A DNA stretch of 12,442 nt from Clostridia bacterium (lineage in GTDB: Bacteria; Bacillota; Clostridia; Oscillospirales; CAG-272). Position 1 is the stretch's first letter. Each line of letters opens with the position of its first letter. The notes beneath the pieces are model-generated. The model made no database searches, was not told the origin of the DNA, and saw only the letters and a program-made list of their open reading frames with translations. The DNA lies in contig JAFNZX010000217.1 of NCBI GenBank assembly GCA_017382615.1, forward strand, positions 1-12,442. The letters run 5' to 3'. Shown here one piece after another: positions 7,406-12,442 of the stretch. The translations under genes and the position numbers were made by a program.

Positions 7406-8697
7406 GTCTCGTCATCCCCCTTTTCATCCGGAACATGAATGACGACCTGTGTCAGCCTTCCGTCCTTAACTTCATCTGCAATGATTTCAACGTCTTCGAA
7501 ATCAAAGCTTTCTTCCTCCTCGGGCATTCTGCCCAAGGTGTCAAGAATAAAGGAGATCAGCGGCTTTTGCGCAGACGTGGGCGCGGGAACAGGCAAGCCG
7601 ATGCGGGAGAAAGCTTCCCCCACCGTCATGCGCGAGGTTACGCGGAAGTAGTTTCCGCCAAGCTTAATGAAGTCGGGGTCAACTACGTCATCCTCGTCCC
7701 AAATCTCACCAACCAGCTCTTCAAGAAAGTCCTCAATCGTTACAATACCGATCGTGCTTGCCTTGTCATCAATGACAACCGCCAAGTAATAGCGGTGCTG
7801 ACGCATGATAGTCAAAAGGTCATCAATGTTGGCTGTCGCCTTGACAAAGAAAGCGGGAATCAGTAACGAACGCAGCTCAAGATCGGGATTTTTCAAGTAT
7901 TCTTTCAGAAATGCGCGGATAGGTAGCGTTCCGATGATGTTGTCAAGATCGCCGTCGCAAACGGGGATACGTGAGTGCGAGGTGTTCATGATAACGTCCT
8001 TGATCTGCTCGTTGCTCATGGTGAGGTCAACGTATAGAATATCCTGACGTACGGTCATGACGTCGGCAGCAGTTGTGTCCGCAAATTCCAGCGCAGATTT
8101 GAGCATATCACTCTGCTCCTCGTCCACAACGCCTTCTTCTTCAATGGTGTCGATAATGTCGTAAAGCTCATCTTCTGTAATTGACGGCTCTTCGTTGGCT
8201 TTGAACACGCGTGCAATCAACTTGTTCAAAAACGAAAAAACAGCCACAATAGGTGTAAAAAGCTTCATCAGCAAGCGCAAGGGAGTAGCGAACAGCAATG
8301 CAATGCTTTCGCTTCGGTCACTTGCAAGACTCTTGGGGATCATCTCGCCGAAAATAAATACAACTACCGTGACGTATATCGTACATATTAAGTTGATGGT
8401 ATCCTCGTCCAAGCCCGAAGGGGATAATAATTGCGCAGCAACGACGGTAGCCACTGAGGCTGCCGCAATGTTAACAATATTATTACCAACGAGAATAGTG
8501 GTCAGTGCACGTTCGAAGTGATTTGTAACGTACAAAGCGCGCTTTGCCTTACGGTCACCGTCGTCAGCCTGACTTTTAATTCTGATTTTGTTCAGTGCTA
8601 CAAAAGCACTTTCCGTAGCCGAGAAGTATCCACTGCAGGATACAAGGGCAACAAATACGATTAAAAGCAAAAATAATCGTATACTGTCTGCGTCCAT
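7402..8697 (-). CDS. CNNM/CBS/CorC_HlyC-domain membrane protein, upstream paralog
   Basis: 431 residues with the same architecture as its downstream neighbour: transmembrane CNNM domain (about 1-175) with FSATES (25-30), LVGNNIVN (69-76) and FGEMIPKSL (117-125); CBS pair with VMTVR, SRIPV and STIGIVTIEDFLEELVGEIWDED; then a CorC_HlyC domain. It is diverged from the neighbour: CBS1 has VMTVRQD where the neighbour has the usual IMTPRID, and CBS2 has DDKAST where the neighbour has DEFGGT, so regulation or substrate may differ. The products may form a heterodimer, which is inference. The start at 8697 is the only good Met, but the best ribosome binding site, AAGGAG at 8712-8717, is 14 bases away, which is long; an in-frame ATT at 8706 would sit closer but is a rare start. 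Confidence 0.91.
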   Translation of the reverse strand: MDADSIRLFLLLIVFVALVSCSGYFSATESAFVALNKIRIKSQADDGDRKAKRALYVTNHFERALTTILVGNNIVNIAAASVATVVAAQLLSPSGLDEDTINLICTIYVTVVVFIFGEMIPKSLASDRSESIALLFATPLRLLMKLFTPIVAVFSFLNKLIARVFKANEEPSITEDELYDIIDTIEEEGVVDEEQSDMLKSALEFADTTAADVMTVRQDILYVDLTMSNEQIKDVIMNTSHSRIPVCDGDLDNIIGTLPIRAFLKEYLKNPDLELRSLLIPAFFVKATANIDDLLTIMRQHRYYLAVVIDDKASTIGIVTIEDFLEELVGEIWDEDDVVDPDFIKLGGNYFRVTSRMTVGEAFSRIGLPVPAPTSAQKPLISFILDTLGRMPEEEESFDFEDVEIIADEVKDGRLTQVVIHVPDEKGDDET

Positions 8698-8738
8698 GAT
8701 TGAAATAGTTTCTCCTTATTATCAAAATGTTATTCAAC

Positions 8739-8767
8739 ATTATATATGATATGATTGGTTTTGTCAA
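8739..8767 (-). promoter_or_regulatory. Perfect-consensus sigma-A promoter of the CorC-type pair
   Basis: On the minus strand TTGACA and TATAAT match the consensus at all 12 positions with the ideal 17-base spacer. The predicted start of transcription is near 8732, leaving a leader of about 35 bases. That is too short for an M-box Mg2+ riboswitch, so no leader-based Mg2+ control is visible. Confidence 0.9.
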
Positions 8768-8846
8768 TAGTTTTCTGAAAATTCGAGGATTTCTGATGCT
8801 TTTTTGGAAAAAATCGGCTGCTGAATTGAAAAATATAAAAAAACGT

Positions 8847-8875
8847 TTGCATTTTTCATACATTTGTGATATAAT
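8847..8875 (+). promoter_or_regulatory. Sigma-A-type promoter of dxs
   Basis: TTGCAT, 17 bases, then TATAAT with an upstream TG (extended -10). The predicted start of transcription is near 8882, about 27 bases before the ATG. It is divergent from the promoter at 8739-8767; the boxes are about 80 bases apart and the stretch between them is AT-rich with no clear operator. Confidence 0.85.
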
Positions 8876-8908
8876 ATACGAGTTATCAACAAGAAGGGAG
8901 GGCAGAGT

Positions 8909-10792
8909 ATGCAGGATACGAGCAAATATCAGTATCTTGGGAAGATCAACGACACCCAATCGCTGAAAGACCTTGACGGGCAGGCAATACTTTGCCTGAA
9001 CAGAGAGATCAGAGAATTTTTAATAGAGCGCGTCAGTGAAAACGGCGGACACCTGGCATCTAATCTTGGCGTGGTTGAGCTGAGCGTGGCATTGCACCGT
9101 GTGTTCGATTCTCCCAAGGATCACATCATTTGGGACGTGGGGCATCAATGCTACGTACATAAAATGCTGACAGGCAGACTCGACAACTTTGATACGCTCA
9201 GGCAGAGCGGCGGGCTTTCCGGGTTTACAAAACGCAGCGAGAGCACGCACGATCCTTTCGGCGCGGGGCACAGCTCTACGTCGATCTCGGCAGCCCTTGG
9301 CTTTGCCATGACCGATAAGCTTTCCGGCTCGGATGCGTACACCATTGCCGTGATAGGTGACGGTGCGTTTACGGGGGGCATGGTGCACGAGGCACTCAAC
9401 AACGTGGAAAAGGATCTGAGGTTGATCATCGTGCTCAATGAAAACGAGATGTCAATTGCCAAGAATACGGGACGCTTTGCCAATACCTTGGCAAAGATTC
9501 GCCGCGGGCATGCCTATTTCAAAGCGAAAAAGGTGACAAGAAATTTCGTCAAGAGCATTCCTTTGATCGGCAAGCCTTTATTTGCAGCTCTCAAGCGTAT
9601 CAAAATGGGCGTTAAGAATTTTCTTTACGGCAGTAATTATTTTGAGGATCTGGGACTTACTTATCTCGGTCCCGTCGACGGCAACGACGCAGCAGCGATC
9701 GAGGCTCTTTTGCGCGAAGCAAAGAAGCTGGATGAAAGCGTGATTATTCATGCTAAAACGCAAAAGGGTCTTGGATATGAGCCCGCTGAGCAAGCGCCAA
9801 CAGCATATCATGGTGTTTCTCCTGTGGGAAAGACCTCGCAAAAGCCCAACTACTCCAAGGTTTGCGGGCAGGTACTAACCGAGCTTGCAAACGAGGATGA
9901 GCGCATTTGTGCCATTACTGCAGCGATGGGAGACGGCACGGGACTGGAAACCTTCCATCAAGCGCACCCCGAACGCTACTTTGACGTCGGTATTGCCGAG
10001 GAGCATGCCGTGACCTTTGGCGCGGCAATGGCTGCAAACGGGTATTTGCCCGTGTTTGCCGTATATTCCACGTTTTTACAAAGAGCATACGATCAGGTGA
10101 TACATGACGTTGCGCTGCAGGATCTGCCGCTTGTGCTGTGTATTGACCGCGCAGGCATCAGTGCAGCGGACGGTGCTACGCACCACGGAATTTTTGACGT
10201 GGCGTTCCTGTCGCATATTCCGGGTTTCAAGATCTATACGCCTGTGACTGCTGACGGACTTGCACTGTCGCTCAAAACAGCGATCAAAGACGCATGTCCC
10301 GTGGCAATCCGTTACCCCAACGGCAGAGAGCATGACGACGTGCTGACAAGATTTTATCCGAACGGTGCTTGCGACGATATCGACGTGCGCGCATGGAACG
10401 TGCAGGGCGCACAATGCGTGATTGTGACGCACGGTAAGATCGTGCGCGAGGCAATCAAGGCGGTCGAAGCCTTGAAGGAGCAGGGCATTCGCACAGGGAT
10501 TTTGCTGTGCGAATATATCAAGCCTTACGATCAGCTCGCTGATCGAGTTGCAGAACTGATTGGTAACCCCGAAACGCCCATTGTCTTCCTTGAAGAGGAG
10601 ATTCGCGCAGGCGGCTTTGGCATGATGTTGTCTGACGCCATGCAAAGACAAGGCACGCTCCCGCGACACACAATCATGGCAGTTGACGATAATTTCGTTG
10701 TCCAGACAAAGAATGAATCGGTTTATACCACCGCAGGGATTGATGCGCATTGTATTGCAGACACTGCCGCAAAGCTGCTTGTTTACAATTAA
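8909..10792 (+). CDS. dxs: 1-deoxy-D-xylulose-5-phosphate synthase
   Basis: 627 residues, full length for the family. It condenses pyruvate with glyceraldehyde 3-phosphate using thiamine diphosphate to give DXP, the committed step of the MEP isoprenoid pathway and a precursor for thiamine and pyridoxal; cytoplasmic. Visible signatures: GGHLASNLGVVELS with catalytic-site His48, DVGHQCYVHK (76-85), GAGHSS (118-123), the Mg2+/thiamine diphosphate motif GDGAFTGGM (150-158) with NENEMS (177-182), YLGPVDGND, the catalytic Glu364 in EEHAVTFGAA, DRAGISAADGATHHG and IRYPNG. The ATG at 8909 follows AAGGGAGGG at good spacing. No convincing terminator follows, so the lipoprotein gene 87 bases downstream may be co-transcribed. 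No other MEP gene lies alongside. Confidence 0.97.
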   Translation: MQDTSKYQYLGKINDTQSLKDLDGQAILCLNREIREFLIERVSENGGHLASNLGVVELSVALHRVFDSPKDHIIWDVGHQCYVHKMLTGRLDNFDTLRQSGGLSGFTKRSESTHDPFGAGHSSTSISAALGFAMTDKLSGSDAYTIAVIGDGAFTGGMVHEALNNVEKDLRLIIVLNENEMSIAKNTGRFANTLAKIRRGHAYFKAKKVTRNFVKSIPLIGKPLFAALKRIKMGVKNFLYGSNYFEDLGLTYLGPVDGNDAAAIEALLREAKKLDESVIIHAKTQKGLGYEPAEQAPTAYHGVSPVGKTSQKPNYSKVCGQVLTELANEDERICAITAAMGDGTGLETFHQAHPERYFDVGIAEEHAVTFGAAMAANGYLPVFAVYSTFLQRAYDQVIHDVALQDLPLVLCIDRAGISAADGATHHGIFDVAFLSHIPGFKIYTPVTADGLALSLKTAIKDACPVAIRYPNGREHDDVLTRFYPNGACDDIDVRAWNVQGAQCVIVTHGKIVREAIKAVEALKEQGIRTGILLCEYIKPYDQLADRVAELIGNPETPIVFLEEEIRAGGFGMMLSDAMQRQGTLPRHTIMAVDDNFVVQTKNESVYTTAGIDAHCIADTAAKLLVYN

Positions 10793-10879
10793 GATACGAT
10801 TTATTGTTGGTTTCGAAACAAATTCGGATTAGAATTGAAATGCAATCTGTATTGCAAAATAATATTGATGAGGTGTATT
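10793..10879 (+). promoter_or_regulatory. Intergenic spacer between dxs and the lipoprotein gene, with palindrome and weak promoter-like boxes
   Basis: A perfect inverted repeat TGCAAT-CTGT-ATTGCA lies at 10841-10856. It sits in the spacer between TTGAAA (10835-10840) and AATAAT (10858-10863), 17 bases apart. If these are promoter boxes the palindrome would be an operator, but the predicted transcription start (near 10870) would fall on the ribosome binding site GAGGTG (10870-10875), so the promoter reading is doubtful. The palindrome could instead be a small RNA hairpin. Confidence 0.3.
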
Positions 10880-11281
10880 ATGAAAAGAATTGTAGCGGTA
10901 CTTAGTTTGTTTAGCTTGCTTTTGGCGATGGGATTTGTGCTTTGCTCCTGCGGAACTGAGCTTGATCGTTCGGTTAAGGATGCAGATAAGCAAATTGCTG
11001 ATTATAATGATCCCGAAAAGGTTCCGTACGGAGGAAAGTATTCCAGCGAGCTTGTATACAGAGAGGCTGATGACGCGTATGATTATATCATTACTGTGGA
11101 TATCGCAACGTATACCGGTGGCGCAGGTTATGCAGACAAGGTCGAAAATCTTGTATATAATATGCAGCAAAGAATGAGTGGTTATTTCAGCGATAATGAA
11201 AACGTCACAGTATACGTAAAGGTTTATAACGGTGACACGTTTATCCGCCAATACAAGAATTGGGAATTGGATGCTCAATAA
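10880..11281 (+). CDS. Small lipoprotein of unknown function
   Basis: 133 residues starting at the ATG at 10880, with GAGGTG four bases upstream. An upstream in-frame ATG at 10835 would add 15 residues that break the signal peptide pattern. Residues 1-23 form a lipoprotein signal peptide (MKR, a hydrophobic core, then the lipobox L-C-S-C) with Cys24 the likely lipidated residue, so the mature protein would be anchored outside the membrane. The mature part of about 110 residues is hydrophilic, with a predicted beta-strand (DYIITVDIATYTGG), a helix (YADKVENLVYNMQQRM), and a second beta-strand (NVTVYVKVYNGDTF). I do not recognise a family. It may be read through from dxs, but a link to isoprenoid metabolism is not implied. 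Confidence 0.85.
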   Translation: MKRIVAVLSLFSLLLAMGFVLCSCGTELDRSVKDADKQIADYNDPEKVPYGGKYSSELVYREADDAYDYIITVDIATYTGGAGYADKVENLVYNMQQRMSGYFSDNENVTVYVKVYNGDTFIRQYKNWELDAQ

Positions 11282-11296
11282 GATAGTCGTATGTGA

Positions 11297-11332
11297 AAGG
11301 GGCTTTCTCACTTTTCAGTGAGAAAGCCCCTT
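11297..11332. terminator. Long hairpin between convergent genes, probable bidirectional terminator
   Basis: A perfect 15-bp stem (AAGGGGCTTTCTCAC with GTGAGAAAGCCCCTT) around a six-base loop. It lies 15 bases after the lipoprotein stop and 10 bases past the gpmI stop on the other strand. The following T-tracts are broken (TTGGTTATTTATTT on plus, TTTCACAT on minus), so termination rests mainly on stem strength. Confidence 0.8.
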
Positions 11333-11342
11333 GGTTATTTAT

Positions 11343-12442
11343 TTACTTAATTTCAATAATCGATTCATTCCACATCTCGGGAGCCTGGTAACCCATGAGA
11401 TTAACCATGGTAGCCGCGACGTTGGAAAGACCGAAGTTGCCGTTATCAGCCTTGACACTGTAGAAGTTCTTTGCATCGGTATTGTCGTAAATGATGCAGG
11501 GAACGGGGTTGAGTGTATGGCTGGTCTTTGCCTTGAAGTTGCCGTTCTTGTCAGCCTTGGGCTGCTTGGTCTTTTTGTCCATTTCGTACATCTCGTCCGC
11601 GTTGCCGTGGTCAGCGGTGATCAGAGCTACGCCGCCAAGCTCGTCAACGACCTTGAGGATGCGAGCAAGCTGCAGATCAAGTGCTTCCATGGAGCAACGG
11701 GTTGCTGCCAGAGAGCCGGTATGACCAACCATGTCACCGTTGGGGAAGTTAACGCGATAGTAGGTGTACTTGCCCTCGCGTAAAGCGCTGATCAGCTCGT
11801 CGGTGATCTCGGCGCACTTCATCCAGGGTCTCTGCTCGAAGGGAACGGTATCCGAGGGGATTTCGATATAGGTCTCCAGCTCCTCGGAGAACTTGCCCGA
11901 CTTGTTTCCATTCCAGAAGTAGGTGACGTGACCGTATTTCTGGGTCTCGGAGATCGCGAGAACCGGGATGCCCGTGTTGGCCATATACTCACTCATGGTA
12001 TTGGTGATCTCGGGGGGATTGACCAGGTAGCGTGCGGGGATATGAAGGTCGCCGTCATACTCCAGCATACCCGCATACAAAACAGCGGGAACACGCTTTC
12101 TGTCAAACATGGCAAAATCAGCACCGCCCTCGAAGGCTTTGGAAATCTCGATCGAACGGTCACCGCGGATGTTGAAGAAGATCACGCTGTCGCCATCCTC
12201 GATCGTTCCAACAGGCTTTCCATCCTTCGCGATAACGAAGGGAGGAAGATCCTGGTCAATCACCTTCAGCTCCGCGCGGTAGGTTTCAAGCTCCTCGGAG
12301 AATTTGCCCGACTTATTGCCGTTCCAGAAATAGGTCACGTGGCCATACTTCTGGGTTTCAGAAATTGCAAGCTCGGTGATGCCTGCGCTCACAAGGTACT
12401 CTGTCATAGTGTTTGTGATCTCGGGGGGAGAAACGAGGTACC
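11343..12442 (-). CDS. gpmI: 2,3-bisphosphoglycerate-independent phosphoglycerate mutase, C-terminal part with an internal duplicated segment (5' end outside the window)
   Basis: Glycolytic/gluconeogenic enzyme interconverting 3- and 2-phosphoglycerate with two Mn2+ ions; cytoplasmic. The frame stays open to the right edge, and the ATG at 12407 is the conserved Met of ITNTM, so it is internal. The C-terminal phosphatase-domain ligands are intact: NGDMVGHTG (Asp 11733-11735, His 11721-11723), ADHGN (Asp 11610-11612, His 11607-11609) and SHT (His 11517-11519). TIEDGDSVIFFNIRGDR marks the end of the transferase domain, and the form resembles the longer bacterial iPGMs. Anomaly: the 54-codon stretch YLVxPPEITNTM...FSEELETY occurs twice, at 12279-12440 and 11868-12029. 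The first copy joins directly to RAELKVIDQDLPPFV, which should follow the transferase domain's earlier part, so 137 codons are effectively repeated out of normal order. The protein as read would probably be misfolded; a chimeric join is a serious alternative. Confidence 0.9.
   Translation of the reverse strand, partial: YLVSPPEITNTMTEYLVSAGITELAISETQKYGHVTYFWNGNKSGKFSEELETYRAELKVIDQDLPPFVIAKDGKPVGTIEDGDSVIFFNIRGDRSIEISKAFEGGADFAMFDRKRVPAVLYAGMLEYDGDLHIPARYLVNPPEITNTMSEYMANTGIPVLAISETQKYGHVTYFWNGNKSGKFSEELETYIEIPSDTVPFEQRPWMKCAEITDELISALREGKYTYYRVNFPNGDMVGHTGSLAATRCSMEALDLQLARILKVVDELGGVALITADHGNADEMYEMDKKTKQPKADKNGNFKAKTSHTLNPVPCIIYDNTDAKNFYSVKADNGNFGLSNVAATMVNLMGYQAPEMWNESIIEIK
11868..12029 (-). 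repeat. gpmI duplicated segment, copy in the normal family position
   Basis: These 54 codons (YLVNPPEITNTM to EELETY) are followed by IEIPSDTVPFEQRPWMK, as in intact iPGMs. Against the other copy, by hand count 46 of 54 residues and 124 of 162 bases match. It includes the conserved KYGHVTYFWNG. Confidence 0.9.
12279..12440 (-). repeat. gpmI duplicated segment, extra copy at the window edge
   Basis: This is the second occurrence of the same 54 codons, 411 bases upstream on the minus strand, ending GAG-GAG-CTT-GAA-ACC-TAC and then switching to RAELKV. Most differences from the other copy are synonymous third-position changes, and the residue changes cluster in YLVSAGITEL against YMANTGIPVL. 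The copies are therefore two diverged gpmI sequences, not a fresh tandem copy of one. Confidence 0.9.

Noticed and set aside
8698..8738. M-box Mg2+ riboswitch before the CorC-type pair
   Set aside because: The predicted leader is only about 35 bases, far shorter than an M-box, and shows no matching structure.
10800..10822. TTTCGAAA-centred inverted repeat as a dxs terminator
   Set aside because: The stem is short and AT-rich and lacks a T-run, so it is not convincing.
12405..12407. ATG at 12407 as the start of gpmI
   Set aside because: It is the conserved internal Met of ITNTM; the frame continues to the right edge with family sequence before it.
11868..12440. Simple recent tandem duplication in gpmI
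   Set aside because: The two copies differ at about a quarter of their bases, mostly at synonymous sites, so they did not arise by copying the same DNA recently.

Overview
The window looks like a fragment of a Gram-positive chromosome, most likely an uncultured gut-type clostridium (Bacillota). The signs are vegetative promoters close to the sigma-A consensus (one is perfect, TTGACA-17-TATAAT), strong purine-rich ribosome binding sites, a lipobox lipoprotein, tandem CorC/HlyC-family membrane proteins, and a giant secreted-type protein with clostridial CxxC modules. The taxon is inferred from style, not from a marker gene. I see no rRNA, tRNA, CRISPR array, insertion sequence, integrase or phage gene.

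Layout, left to right. (1) 3-4844 (+): the C-terminal 1,613 residues of a very large multidomain protein that begins left of the window. It carries CxxC (zinc-ribbon-like) modules, repeated beta-rich modules, a complete calcineurin-like metallophosphoesterase domain and a C-terminal alpha/beta-hydrolase. (2) A hairpin terminator at 4871-4904 separates it from a convergent two-gene unit (-): a GNAT acetyltransferase (5568-5981) followed by a GrpB-family protein with an added glycine-zipper tail (4906-5556). (3) A second minus-strand unit: two paralogous CNNM/CBS/CorC-type membrane transporters (8697 down to 6095). Their stop and start codons overlap, they share one perfect promoter, and a strong terminator ends the unit. 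(4) Divergently from these, dxs (8909-10792, +), the first enzyme of the MEP isoprenoid pathway, followed by a small lipoprotein of unknown function (10880-11281). (5) A 15-bp hairpin, then a convergent phosphoglycerate mutase gene gpmI (11343 to the right edge, -), also cut by the window.

Most of the window is housekeeping: glycolysis (gpmI), isoprenoid precursor synthesis (dxs), probable Mg2+/divalent cation export (the CorC pair), and small accessory enzymes. Two parts deserve attention. The giant surface protein joins two hydrolases of different folds to repeated binding-type modules. The gpmI gene contains an internal duplication of a 137-codon unit whose overlapping copies are only about three-quarters identical in DNA, so it is either a recombinant gene or a chimeric join near a contig end.

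Several apparent starts are misleading. The giant gene and gpmI both run off the window, so their first Met/GTG codons are internal. The GNAT and GrpB genes start at downstream ATGs with good ribosome binding sites, not at the longest possible ORF starts.
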